Both the position numbers and the translations under genes were made by a program. A DNA stretch of 64,000 nucleotides from Marispirochaeta sp963667435 (GTDB lineage Bacteria; Spirochaetota; Spirochaetia; JC444; Marispirochaetaceae). This document shows, in pieces, positions 34,039 through 42,253 of this stretch. The DNA lies in assembly GCA_963667435.1 (NCBI GenBank), contig OY763414.1, forward strand, positions 2,170,001 to 2,234,000. The letters run 5' to 3'. Numbering within the stretch: the first letter of the stretch is position 1; each line of letters starts with the position of its first letter. Below the pieces are notes generated by a model that did no database searches, was not told where the DNA came from, and worked only from the letters and a program-made list of their open reading frames with translations.

Positions 34039-34067
34039 TTGTAATCAATCATTCATGGTGGTAATAT
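34039..34067 (+). promoter_or_regulatory. Predicted leaderless promoter of the DUF1893-znuCBA operon
   Basis: TTGTAA (34039-34044), 17-bp spacer, TAATAT (34062-34067), then 8 nt to ATG 34076. No Shine-Dalgarno sequence fits. Confidence 0.6.
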
Positions 34068-34079
34068 CACCATGAATGA
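34049..34079. promoter_or_regulatory. Inverted repeat operator centred on the znu promoter -10 box
   Basis: Twelve-bp perfect arms TCATTCATGGTG (34049-34060) and CACCATGAATGA (34068-34079) flank GTAATAT, which contains the -10 box. A dimeric repressor bound here would block the promoter. The downstream zinc genes suggest a Zur-like or other metal regulator; no such gene is in the window. Confidence 0.7.
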
Positions 34080-34462
34080 ACATAAACAACCAGACATCAC
34101 CATCCCTTGAGGTGTTCAACAATTCAACCCTGATCTTCAGCCATGACGGTAAATGGCTGCACCCTCTGTTTGCCCTGGAAGAATTCCTCACCACCCATGG
34201 TCCGGTTACCGGAGATATGCAGCTCAGAGACAAAATAATAGGAAAGGCCGCTGCCATGCTTATCTACCGCCTGGGCTTCAGGACTATTCATGCCGGTATA
34301 ATCAGCAGTCTGGCGGTTGATTTTCTTCAAGGAAAACAGGTTAAGCTCTCCTGGGATCAGCTGGTTGATCAGATACAGTGTAGAACAGAAGCCCTGTATG
34401 CCGATAAGGGTGATGTTGATCAGGCCTGGTCGGAACTGAGAAAGCGGGCCGGTCTTGAATGA
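34076..34462 (+). CDS. DUF1893 domain protein
   Basis: A 128-residue protein with the DUF1893 layout: LIFSHDGKWLHPLFALEEF near the start, then DKIIGKAAAMLIYRLGFRTIHAGIISSLAVDFL. Function of the family is unknown. The usual Cys-containing C-terminal motif (CPME) is not present; instead the end has CRTEALYADKGDVDQAW. ATG 34076 lies 8 nt after the predicted -10 box. Its stop overlaps znuC by 4 nt (ATGA), so it is the first gene of a zinc-type ABC operon and may serve metal handling. Confidence 0.75.
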   Translation: MNINNQTSPSLEVFNNSTLIFSHDGKWLHPLFALEEFLTTHGPVTGDMQLRDKIIGKAAAMLIYRLGFRTIHAGIISSLAVDFLQGKQVKLSWDQLVDQIQCRTEALYADKGDVDQAWSELRKRAGLE

Positions 34463-35112
34463 CAGATTCACTTTTATCCTTTAGCAGCGTTTTTGTAAGC
34501 CGGGGAAACAGACGTGTCCTGAGAGATCTTTCATTCCGGATCAACCGGGGAGAGCGGCTGATTCTCACCGGTGAAAACGGCAGCGGAAAAACCACCCTCC
34601 TGAAAACAGCCCTCGGATTTCTCCAGCCCGATTCCGGCAGTATTTCTGCTGCCAGGGGCAATGGTGGAGACCGCTTTGCCTATCTTCCCCAGGAATCCCT
34701 GCTGGGAGAACTGCCCATATCCTCCAGAGAAGTGGTCTGCATCGGCCTGGTTAACACCAGACTCTCAAGGAAAGAGATGTACCTGAAGGCAGAAGATCTG
34801 CTTGAAAGCCTGGACTGTCTGAATCTTGCAAACCGTCCGTTCGCACAGCTTTCCGGTGGAGAGAAGCAAAGGGTGTCCCTTGCACGCTGCCTTGCCCAGG
34901 CACCGGATCTGCTGATTCTTGATGAACCCACAGCAAGTCTTGATCCCGGTATGCGCAACCGCTTTTACCCCCTGCTGCTACAGCTGGCGGAACAGCATCA
35001 GACAGCAGTTCTGCTGGTTACCCATGATCTCTCAGGTATACCCGCCGAAGGATGGAACCGTATGCGGCTGGTTCAGCAAATAGACTCCACCATTCTGGAA
35101 GCGACTGCATAA
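34459..35112 (+). CDS. znuC: Zinc/manganese-type ABC transporter ATP-binding protein
   Basis: A 217-residue ABC ATPase of the metal-type (ZnuC/TroB-like) group. Walker A GENGSGKTTLLK, Q-loop YLPQESLLGELPIS, signature LSGGEKQRVSLARCL and Walker B LLILDEPTASLDP. It overlaps the DUF1893 gene by 4 nt and the permease gene by one base (TAATG). Metal identity (zinc versus manganese or iron) cannot be fixed from sequence. Confidence 0.9.
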   Translation: MTDSLLSFSSVFVSRGNRRVLRDLSFRINRGERLILTGENGSGKTTLLKTALGFLQPDSGSISAARGNGGDRFAYLPQESLLGELPISSREVVCIGLVNTRLSRKEMYLKAEDLLESLDCLNLANRPFAQLSGGEKQRVSLARCLAQAPDLLILDEPTASLDPGMRNRFYPLLLQLAEQHQTAVLLVTHDLSGIPAEGWNRMRLVQQIDSTILEATA

Positions 35113-35921
35113 TGCTTGAATATCTTGTACTGCCTCCCATTCAGCGGGGATTGATGGCCCTTATAGCAGCAAGCATAGCCTTTCCCCTGATTGGGGTATT
35201 TGTTATTCGTATGAATCTGATAACCCTTCGCTTTATGCTTATGCACGGAGCCCTGTTAGGCAGCGCCCTGGCCATGGGAATGCACCTGTCACCCCTTACC
35301 GGAAGCCTGGCGGTTAATGTTCTGCTTATTATCCTGCTAATCAGCGTTACCGGCAGGGGAGAATTCCGAACCGGCAACACTATTACTTTCTTTATGGTGC
35401 TCAGTGTAGCACTTGCGGTTATTGTCATTTATAAAGCCGATGTTCCCGCCAAGGATGCACTCAGTATCCTCTGGGGAAACCTCTACGCCGTCCGCCCCCT
35501 TGAATTAGGGCTTAATGCAGGCGTCTGTGCCGCCGTTGTACTGTCTATCATCGCCACCAGGCGGAGGCTTACTGCAGTGCTCTTTAACTATGAGATTGCC
35601 ACAACCTCCGGTATAGCAGCGGAACGGTACAGAAGAACCATCCTCCTGGGTACGGGTATCGCCATTGCCGTATCTATGCGGCTGGTTGGCGCCCTGCTGA
35701 TGGACTCCCTCATACTGCTGCCGGCATTTTCCTCCCTGATGATTGCCGGAAGCACTCTGGGGATGTTCATGTTTTCATCACTTCTGGGCCTTTCGGCAGC
35801 TCTGGCCGGCTTCCTCCTCTCCATACTCTGGGATATTCCGGTAAGTGCCGGCGTCACACTTATTTCTGCTCTCATTTTCGGGACACTGGTCCTGTATAAA
35901 TCACTAAGGAGAAACGGATGA
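35112..35921 (+). CDS. znuB: Zinc/manganese-type ABC transporter permease
   Basis: A 269-residue ABC-3 family membrane permease with about eight hydrophobic segments. The family-typical RMNLITLRFMLMHGALLGSALA and TTSGIAAERYRR...MRLVGALLMDSLILLPA segments are visible. ATG 35112 overlaps the znuC stop (TAATG); the longer frame beginning at 35052 inside znuC is rejected. It forms the membrane channel for the ATPase and binding protein in this operon. Confidence 0.9.
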   Translation: MLEYLVLPPIQRGLMALIAASIAFPLIGVFVIRMNLITLRFMLMHGALLGSALAMGMHLSPLTGSLAVNVLLIILLISVTGRGEFRTGNTITFFMVLSVALAVIVIYKADVPAKDALSILWGNLYAVRPLELGLNAGVCAAVVLSIIATRRRLTAVLFNYEIATTSGIAAERYRRTILLGTGIAIAVSMRLVGALLMDSLILLPAFSSLMIAGSTLGMFMFSSLLGLSAALAGFLLSILWDIPVSAGVTLISALIFGTLVLYKSLRRNG

Positions 35922-36673
35922 ATCGTTTTCTTACTGTTATTTTTACCCTTTTATTAAGCTTTTCTCTTTTTGCCGGAGGATCTCCGGAAAAGGAAGATTC
36001 AAATTCTGTAATCGCCACTACATCCTGGACTGCAGCCTTTGCCGAGGTTGCAGGAGTTACTGATGCAGCAGTACTTGCACCTTACGATCTGCAGCACCCG
36101 CCGGAGTATGAAATTACCCCCTCGGATATCAAGGCTGTCAGCGAAGCGGAGATGATTATCTATGCGGGCTATGAAGTTATGATGGAGCGGTTGAAGGAAG
36201 CCGCCGGCAATAATGCGAAAATGGTACAGATTACCACCGTCAACACCCTGCCTGTAATCACCGAATCGGTTCGGCTCATCGCAGACGCAGCGGGAACCCA
36301 GGAGGCTGCGGAAGCCAACCTGAAGGAAATTCAGACTTTCTTTGCAGACTGGAAGAAAGAACTGGCACCATACGCTGATGTCCAGGTAATTACCCACTCC
36401 TTTCTATCGGGCCTTGCACAGAGCCTCGGGCTAACCGTAGCAGGAACCTACGGCCCGGCGCCCCTGGAGGCCAAACAGTTGAAAGAACTCACCGACACCG
36501 GCGCCAGGGTGATAATCGACAACTGGCACACAAAAGTGGGGCAGCCACTGGTGGAAACAATGCCCGAGGCAAAAACCGCGGTACTGATCAATTTCCCCGG
36601 AAAGGACGGAACCCGGACCCTCATGGACGTACTCGAATACGACCGGGCGGCCATGCTTGCAGCCTTCCGCTGA
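35918..36673 (+). CDS. znuA: Metal ABC transporter substrate-binding protein (ZnuA-like)
   Basis: A 251-residue periplasmic metal-binding protein, shorter than most ZnuA proteins. The signal peptide ends in SLFAGGSPEKE without a Cys, so it is probably not lipidated. Likely ligands are His in LQHPPEYEITPSDI, His in ITHSFLSGLAQSLGL and His in NWHTKVGQPL. No His/Asp-rich loop is present. It overlaps znuB by 4 nt (ATGA) and is followed by a strong terminator that closes the operon. Confidence 0.85.
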   Translation: MNRFLTVIFTLLLSFSLFAGGSPEKEDSNSVIATTSWTAAFAEVAGVTDAAVLAPYDLQHPPEYEITPSDIKAVSEAEMIIYAGYEVMMERLKEAAGNNAKMVQITTVNTLPVITESVRLIADAAGTQEAAEANLKEIQTFFADWKKELAPYADVQVITHSFLSGLAQSLGLTVAGTYGPAPLEAKQLKELTDTGARVIIDNWHTKVGQPLVETMPEAKTAVLINFPGKDGTRTLMDVLEYDRAAMLAAFR

Positions 36674-36699
36674 CCCCTACCATAAATAAAACTGTTCTA

Positions 36700-36730
36700 C
36701 CGTTCCCCTCCCGGGGAACGGTTTTTTTTT
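36700..36730 (+). terminator. Rho-independent terminator after znuA
   Basis: Nine-bp perfect stem CCGTTCCCC / GGGGAACGG (36700-36708, 36713-36721) with loop TCCC, followed by nine T. Confidence 0.95.
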
Positions 36731-36741
36731 GCAGGAAAATC

Positions 36742-36770
36742 TTGACAGATCACAAAAGTAGTACTAAATT
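36742..36770 (+). promoter_or_regulatory. Promoter of the gntR-slipin-ABC export operon
   Basis: TTGACA (36742-36747), 17-bp spacer, TAAATT (36765-36770). A leader of roughly 47 nt carries GGGAGG before ATG 36824. A GTACTAA half-site (36761-36767) overlaps the -10 box. Confidence 0.7.
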
Positions 36771-36774
36771 CATA

Positions 36775-36796
36775 TTGTACTAATTCATTAGTACAA
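36775..36796. promoter_or_regulatory. 22-bp GntR (YtrA-type) operator palindrome
   Basis: Perfect inverted repeat TTGTACTAAT-TC-ATTAGTACAA placed over the expected transcription start. Another GTACTAA lies 17 bp upstream. Position and symmetry fit autorepression by the regulator encoded directly downstream. Confidence 0.8.
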
Positions 36797-36823
36797 TTTC
36801 TGCCCGGGAGGCAGTATCACATC

Positions 36824-37216
36824 ATGGCACCTAAGAAAACCGATACCCTGCAGTTCACCATCGACCAGAAAAGCGGCGTGCCCTTCTATAAACAGATTAT
36901 TCTACAGATTGAAATGGCCATAGCAGACAATCGCATTACCCGGGGAGATCAGCTTCCCACCGTACGCAGTCTTGCCGTGGAACTTCAGATAAATCCGAAT
37001 ACCGTTGCCAGGGCATACGGAGAACTGGAAATCCGCGGCATCGTGAACACCCAGCAGGGAACCGGCACCTTCATTGCCGACAAAGAGATTCAGCTGGATG
37101 AAATTGAACGGGAACGTATTCTCGCTGAACTTACCCGGAATTTTATAACCAGAGCCGGATCCTACGGATTCACCGTGGAAGACATAACGGCTTATCTTCA
37201 GGAAATAAGCAAATAA
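36824..37216 (+). CDS. GntR family regulator, YtrA subfamily
   Basis: A 130-residue regulator. The N-terminal winged helix (about 10-80) has GVPFYKQIILQIEMAIADNRITRGDQLPTVRSLAVELQINPNTVARAYGELE and the wing RGIVNTQQGTGTFI. Only about 50 residues follow, which is the short effector/dimer domain of YtrA-type GntR proteins, known to repress ABC-transporter operons. It heads the operon that it probably controls, with a 22-bp palindrome at the promoter. The effector is unknown; in Gram-positives YtrA systems respond to envelope stress. Confidence 0.92.
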   Translation: MAPKKTDTLQFTIDQKSGVPFYKQIILQIEMAIADNRITRGDQLPTVRSLAVELQINPNTVARAYGELEIRGIVNTQQGTGTFIADKEIQLDEIERERILAELTRNFITRAGSYGFTVEDITAYLQEISK

Positions 37217-37229
37217 GGAGGATCAGATT

Positions 37230-38315
37230 GTGAAACTGAACATAAACGGGGCGGACTTCTCCCGGATAAAAAATCAACCCCGAAAAAAATTTGTCAGGGA
37301 TTTTCATTTTTCCACCTATTCATTTCTGACCCTGTTCCTGTTCACCGGACTGAGCGTAGGAGCACTGCTTCTGCGCTATTCCTGGGTCTCCCCGGAATCC
37401 GTGGCCTCAATCGGGGCGGGGATGGTTCTCGCTGGGCTTTTGATGTCCATGTTCCCCGTATGGAGTGTTCAGGTCCTCTCTCTGATCATCACCTGGGGTA
37501 TCATGGCCTCCTTCGGCCGCATTGCCTATGCACCGGCCTATATTACCTCCGGCCTCGGGATTCTGTTTTCAGCGTCGGTTCAGCTGGTTTTTCACTGGGA
37601 CAAGGTGGTCATCCTGCGCTTCGGACGTTTTCGCCGGGTAAAAGATGCAGGCATTATCATTCTTTTTCCCATAATTGACCGCATAGCTGATTTTGTGGAT
37701 ACCCGTATCCGCGTCACTGATTTCAGCGCCGAACGCACCCTTACCAGGGATAACGTACCAGTCCACATAGATGCTCTCTGTTTCTGGATGATATGGGATG
37801 CCGGTAAGGCTATCCTCGAGGTGGAAAACTACATTCAGGCGGTTACCCTCTCTGCCCAGACCGCTCTCAGGGATGCCATTGGCAAGAACGATCTTTCAAC
37901 TCTCCTTTCCGAGAGGGAGGAAGTAGGAAAAGAAATACAGCGAATACTGGATGCGAAAACCAATCCCTGGGGTATCAGTATTTTTTCCGTGGAATTTACG
38001 GACATCCTCATTCCAAAAGAGCTTGAAGATGCTATGAGCCGAAAAGCCCAGGCAGAGAGAGAACGACAGGCGAGGATTATCCTGGGAACTGCGGAAGCCG
38101 AAGTGGCTTCAAAGTTTGAAGAGGCGGCCCGGGCGTATAAAGATAATCCCGAGGCTCTGCAGCTGAGAGCCATGAACATGGTCTACGAGGCAATGAAGCA
38201 GAACAAAAACTCACTGATGCTGCTGCCCTCTTCGGCCCTTGAATCAATGAATCTCGGCACCGTGATGGGGGCGGCCGCCTACCAGAAGGAGGAAAAGAAT
38301 GATCAAGGTACATGA
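37230..38315 (+). CDS. Membrane slipin / SPFH (band 7) protein with extra N-terminal spans
   Basis: A 361-residue SPFH protein. Residues about 30-125 hold four hydrophobic segments (more than the single hairpin of normal slipins). The SPFH part begins VVILRFGRFRRVKDAGIIILFPIIDRI and includes RVTDFSAERTLTRDNVPVHIDALCFWMIWD, ALRDAIGKNDLSTLLSERE and WGISIFSVEFTDILIPKELEDAMSRKAQAERERQARI. SPFH proteins form membrane-associated oligomers that organise membrane domains. GTG 37230 follows AAGGAGGA. The 3' end overlaps the ABC ATPase by 17 nt, which ties it to the export complex. Confidence 0.88.
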   Translation: MKLNINGADFSRIKNQPRKKFVRDFHFSTYSFLTLFLFTGLSVGALLLRYSWVSPESVASIGAGMVLAGLLMSMFPVWSVQVLSLIITWGIMASFGRIAYAPAYITSGLGILFSASVQLVFHWDKVVILRFGRFRRVKDAGIIILFPIIDRIADFVDTRIRVTDFSAERTLTRDNVPVHIDALCFWMIWDAGKAILEVENYIQAVTLSAQTALRDAIGKNDLSTLLSEREEVGKEIQRILDAKTNPWGISIFSVEFTDILIPKELEDAMSRKAQAERERQARIILGTAEAEVASKFEEAARAYKDNPEALQLRAMNMVYEAMKQNKNSLMLLPSSALESMNLGTVMGAAAYQKEEKNDQGT

Positions 38316-38976
38316 TATCGTAAAAGACTATACCAGCGGTGAAACCACCGTTCATGCTTTAAGAGGCGTAAGCCTGGAGATTGAAGGCGGAGATTTCCTC
38401 TCCATTGCCGGTCCTTCAGGCTCGGGGAAGACAACACTCCTCAACATTATCGGCTGCATAGATTCCTCCGATGCCGGTGAAATTATCATTGGGGACCAGA
38501 AAGTCTCATCCATGACCAAAAAAGAATTGGCTCACTTCAGGCGACATAACCTGGGATTTGTTTTTCAGTCCTTCAACCTGATCCCGGTATTGTCAGCCTA
38601 TGAAAATGTCGCGTTTGCCCTCAACCTGCTCAACATGAAGGAAGAGGAGATCCGGGAACGCACTATGCACCTGCTGAAAGAAGTAGGTCTGGAAGGCATG
38701 GAAAACCGCAGGCCCGCCAAGCTTTCCGGAGGACAGCAGCAGAGAGTTGCCATTGCCCGGGCCCTTATTAAAAACCCCGGAATAATACTGGCGGACGAAC
38801 CTACAGCCAACCTTGATTCGGATACCGGCAAGGCAGTTCTTGAACTCATGAAGCAAATGAACGAAAAACACAAAGCCACCTTTATCTTTTCAACCCACGA
38901 CCCCATGGTAATGGATTTCGCGGACAGACTGGTACAGCTCCATGATGGCCGCATAACTCAGGATACGAGGAGGTGA
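38299..38976 (+). CDS. ABC transporter ATP-binding protein (LolD/MacB type)
   Basis: A 225-residue ATPase of the mechanotransmission (type VII) group: Walker A GPSGSGKTTLLN, Q-loop LGFVFQSFNLIPVLSAYENV, signature LSGGQQQRVAIARAL, Walker B IILADEPTANLDS. The FNLIPVLSAYENV segment is typical of LolD/MacB ATPases. It overlaps the slipin gene by 17 nt and is followed after 3 nt by the first FtsX-like permease, so one ATPase serves two permeases as in LolCDE. Confidence 0.93.
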   Translation: MIKVHDIVKDYTSGETTVHALRGVSLEIEGGDFLSIAGPSGSGKTTLLNIIGCIDSSDAGEIIIGDQKVSSMTKKELAHFRRHNLGFVFQSFNLIPVLSAYENVAFALNLLNMKEEEIRERTMHLLKEVGLEGMENRRPAKLSGGQQQRVAIARALIKNPGIILADEPTANLDSDTGKAVLELMKQMNEKHKATFIFSTHDPMVMDFADRLVQLHDGRITQDTRR

Positions 38977-38979
38977 TGT

Positions 38980-40233
38980 ATGAAATTCCTCCTTTCACTG
39001 GCCTTTAAAAACCTTACCAGGTATACAAAAAGAACAGTAATCACCGCATCGGCAATTGCCTTCGGTCTTGGTTTGTTCATCTTCATGGACAGCTGGCTGA
39101 AGGGCATGGAACGCGATTCGGAGATAAACCTGATTAACTACGAAACGGGTTCAGCCCAGATAATGCACCCCGGCTATCTTGACGAGCGGGACACACTCCC
39201 CCTGAAATACACCATCCCGAATTCTCCCGATATAACCGGGCTCCTGAAAGAAAAGGGCTACCCCGCAGCTCCCCGGATACACTTTACCGCCGAACTTTTT
39301 GTCAGGGAAGATCCCTATCCGGAGGACGGTTCCCTTTTTGTTACCGCCGTAGCGATAGATCCGGAAAAGGATGACTCGGTATTCAAAATGAAGGAGACCC
39401 TCAGCAGCGGTCGCTATCTAAAACCCGATGATAACGGTGTACTCATCGGAGAATGGCTTGCCAGCGACCTTGGAGCAGAAGTCGGTTACCCCATCACCCT
39501 TAAAACCCGCACCAGAAACGGCGCATACGAGACAATGGACCTAAAGGTAACAGGAATCCTCAACGTACCCAATCCGCTCCTCAACAAAGGTACAGTTTTT
39601 CTCCCATTGAACCTGGCGGACTACTATCTGGATATGGACGGAGAAGTTACAGAAATCGCCATAAAATTCGGTTTGAGCAAAGACCCCGACACCGAGGCTG
39701 CCGGCATTGAGAGCATGCTGAACAGTAACGGTCTCAACATAAAAGTTAACTCATGGGGGGAGCTTGCACGAGATTATGTTGCCATAGCCTCCATGAAATC
39801 CGGAGGCTCAAAGGTAATACTCTTCCTGGTAATTGTAATCGCCATGGTGGGGATATCAAATACCATGCTGATGGCTGTCTTCGAGCGGGTCCGGGAGTTG
39901 GGAATGATGCGTGCCATGGGCATGTCCCCGGGGCAAATTCGCCTGGCTTTTCTCTTTGAAGCAGGGGGTATCGGTCTTATTGGCTCCATAATAGGGGTAA
40001 TCTTCGGCTGCCTGATAAACTGGCCCTTTGTAGTATGGGGATGGGATCTAACTGATATGATCCAGCAGATGGACATAGGCTACCGTATTTCCGGCGCATT
40101 CCGCAGTATGTGGCGGCTGCCGTCAATCATCCAGTCCTTTTTTGCAGGGATAATTATTGCCATGGCTGTTGCCCTGATTCCCATCCGGCGGGCATTGAAA
40201 ATGCAGATTACCGACTGTCTGAGAGACGAGTAG
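38980..40233 (+). CDS. FtsX-like ABC permease 1 (LolC/LolE-like)
   Basis: A 417-residue permease with one N-terminal span (about 15-37), a large periplasmic domain (about 40-280; LINYETGSAQIMHPGYLDERDT...) and three C-terminal spans (about 285-410) forming an FtsX domain (VIAMVGISNTMLMAVFERVRELGMMRAMGMSPGQIRLAFLFEAG). This is the LolC/E and MacB-like membrane topology for mechanotransmission export. It lies between the ATPase and a second, similar permease. Confidence 0.9.
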   Translation: MKFLLSLAFKNLTRYTKRTVITASAIAFGLGLFIFMDSWLKGMERDSEINLINYETGSAQIMHPGYLDERDTLPLKYTIPNSPDITGLLKEKGYPAAPRIHFTAELFVREDPYPEDGSLFVTAVAIDPEKDDSVFKMKETLSSGRYLKPDDNGVLIGEWLASDLGAEVGYPITLKTRTRNGAYETMDLKVTGILNVPNPLLNKGTVFLPLNLADYYLDMDGEVTEIAIKFGLSKDPDTEAAGIESMLNSNGLNIKVNSWGELARDYVAIASMKSGGSKVILFLVIVIAMVGISNTMLMAVFERVRELGMMRAMGMSPGQIRLAFLFEAGGIGLIGSIIGVIFGCLINWPFVVWGWDLTDMIQQMDIGYRISGAFRSMWRLPSIIQSFFAGIIIAMAVALIPIRRALKMQITDCLRDE

Positions 40234-40243
40234 GGAGGGCAGG

Positions 40244-41488
40244 ATGAAACTATCACACATAGCCTTCAGGAATATCAGCCGCAACCGCCGCCGCAGTCTT
40301 CTCTGTATGGCAGCCATAAGCCTTGCGGCAATGACCATAGTACTGATGTTCAGCATGATTACCGGGATGAGGGCAGACCTCAAATGGAATGTGCAAGCCT
40401 ATTTCACCGGGCAGATCCGCATCCGTAACAGCGAGTATGATGATAAAGAGCTTCTCAACCCCCTGCATCTGCGCCTGCAAACCTGGAGAAATATCCTTGA
40501 CAGTTTAGGCCGTCTGAACCCCGAGCCTGAAACAGTGGCCAGAATCCCCTTCCCGGCGTTTCTTGATCCGCCAACTGTTGCCAATCCTGATGGAGACAAC
40601 CTTACCGCCATGGGTACAGGAGTGGATTTCAGCGCCGAGAATATGTTCCAGAACCTGGCAGAATATCTGCATCAGGGCAGGCTGCCGGAACCGGGCAAAG
40701 CCGAAATACTCCTGGGGAGCAGTCTTGCAGAGAAGCTTGGAAAAACGGTGGGCGACAGTATCACCCTTTTAACCACCACCATGCGCAGGGGGCCGAACGC
40801 GGCAACCTTCACAATAACAGGGCTGGCTGATTTCAGAGTCGCCGCCATGCAGCAGAGCTACTTCTACATTCCTCTGGACAGGGCTCAGCACATCCTGAAA
40901 ATGGGTAATTCCGTGACAGAAATCCTGATCAAGTTCAACCCAACTGTCAGCGACAGAGAAGCCAAAGCCATGGTCAGCAGTATTCTGTCCGAGAGTGACA
41001 ATGCATCAGTCAGAGACTGGCGCGAACTCAACATGATGGTTGGCTGGATTGATTTTGCTCAGATTCTGTATGATTTCATGGCCCTGATATTCTTCATCCT
41101 GGCCTCCACGGTTATCATCAACTCCATAATGATGATTATCTACGAACGGATGAGGGAGATAGGAACTATTGCCGCAATGGGAATGCAGAGCGGAGAAATT
41201 GTACGGCTCTTTTTCCTCGAAGCCTTCTTCCTTGCCTTGTTAGGAACTGCAGTGGGAGTCCTATTTGGAACCGGACTTACCCTGATCCTGGGAATTACCG
41301 GGATAGACTTCTCTTCCGGTATGCAGGGAGTGGATTTTGATATCAGTAATGTAATCTATCCGGTGCTGAACTTTCGCTCCACGGTGGTGGTTTTTTTCTA
41401 CTCCGTGGCGGTAGCATCCCTATCCAGCCTTGTTCCCACCCTTAGAGCCGCACGAATTGAGCCGGTAGATGCTCTTCGCCATACCTGA
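40244..41488 (+). CDS. FtsX-like ABC permease 2 (LolC/LolE-like)
   Basis: A 414-residue paralogue of the preceding permease with the same topology: N-terminal span (about 20-40), periplasmic domain, and FtsX domain with IYERMREIGTIAAMGMQSGEIVRLFFLEAFFLALLG. It ends AARIEPVDALRHT, the usual cytoplasmic tail of this class. The pair is likely a heterodimer with the upstream ATPase. AGGGAGGG precedes its ATG 10 nt after the previous stop. Confidence 0.9.
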   Translation: MKLSHIAFRNISRNRRRSLLCMAAISLAAMTIVLMFSMITGMRADLKWNVQAYFTGQIRIRNSEYDDKELLNPLHLRLQTWRNILDSLGRLNPEPETVARIPFPAFLDPPTVANPDGDNLTAMGTGVDFSAENMFQNLAEYLHQGRLPEPGKAEILLGSSLAEKLGKTVGDSITLLTTTMRRGPNAATFTITGLADFRVAAMQQSYFYIPLDRAQHILKMGNSVTEILIKFNPTVSDREAKAMVSSILSESDNASVRDWRELNMMVGWIDFAQILYDFMALIFFILASTVIINSIMMIIYERMREIGTIAAMGMQSGEIVRLFFLEAFFLALLGTAVGVLFGTGLTLILGITGIDFSSGMQGVDFDISNVIYPVLNFRSTVVVFFYSVAVASLSSLVPTLRAARIEPVDALRHT

Positions 41489-41509
41489 ACCCGGATTAAG
41501 GAGTTTTAC

Positions 41510-42253
41510 ATGAAACAATTGTCAGCTGCATTAACCATTTTCATACTTCTCACCCTTGCCGCCACTTCACTCACCGCCCAGTCAGCGGAAGATATTATCA
41601 GAAAAATGGAGGACAACCAGATCTCCGACTCCTCCTGGGCAAAAGGAAGAATGATTACCACCGACAAATACGGCACCATAACCCGTACCTTCATCTCCTG
41701 GTCGAAGGGCAGCGAGGATGCCCTTATCGAATTTACCAGCAAGGGTGAAGAGGGACAGAAAATTCTCCGTACCAGGGATGAGATCTATCTCTATTTTCCC
41801 GATGCCGAGGACATTCTGCGCATCCAGGGAAGCGCAATGAGAGATTCAGTTATGGACTCTGATTTCTCTTACGAGGATATGACGGGAGATAAAGGTCTTC
41901 TGAACGATTACAGTGCCCAGTTACTCCGACAGGAAGTAGTTAACGGCAGGAACTGTTTTGTTGTCCACCTTACCGCAAAATCACGGTCGGTTCCCTATTA
42001 CGCTCAGAATATATGGGTGGATTCCAGCCGTTTTGTCGGAGTAAAAGCGGAGAAATTCTCCAGAAGCGCAACTCTGTTGAAAGAAATGGAGGTTCTGGAC
42101 TGGAAAGAGGATGCAGGAATGCTGGTGCCGGTGCATATGATCATGCGGGATGCCATGAAGAAGGACTCCTCCACAGAGTTCATTCTGGACACTCTGCAGC
42201 TGAATATTCCCCTGGATTCCAACCTCTTCAGCCTGGAGGAACTTACATGGTAA
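41510..42253 (+). CDS. LolA-like outer membrane lipoprotein-sorting family protein
   Basis: A 247-residue periplasmic protein with signal peptide (LTIFILLTLAATSLTAQ, cleaved near AQSA). The mature part has the LolA/LppX-like half-barrel pattern: AEDIIRKMEDNQ start, then SWAKGRMITTDKYG, KILRTRDEIYLYFPDAEDILRIQG, GRNCFVVHLTAK and a late LDTLQLNIPLDSNLFSLEEL. Such folds carry acyl chains or lipoproteins across the periplasm. Placement after FtsX permeases and before a barrel protein suggests a shuttle. Stop overlaps the next gene by 7 nt. Confidence 0.85.
   Translation: MKQLSAALTIFILLTLAATSLTAQSAEDIIRKMEDNQISDSSWAKGRMITTDKYGTITRTFISWSKGSEDALIEFTSKGEEGQKILRTRDEIYLYFPDAEDILRIQGSAMRDSVMDSDFSYEDMTGDKGLLNDYSAQLLRQEVVNGRNCFVVHLTAKSRSVPYYAQNIWVDSSRFVGVKAEKFSRSATLLKEMEVLDWKEDAGMLVPVHMIMRDAMKKDSSTEFILDTLQLNIPLDSNLFSLEELTW

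Noticed and set aside
34049..34079. Inverted repeat read as terminator of the fol operon
   Set aside because: There is no T-tract, and the repeat is centred on a good -10 box of the next operon, so an operator fits better.
42013..42246. Long N-terminal extension of the barrel protein
   Set aside because: It lies wholly inside the LolA-like gene, lacks family features, and the signal peptide starts at ATG 42247.
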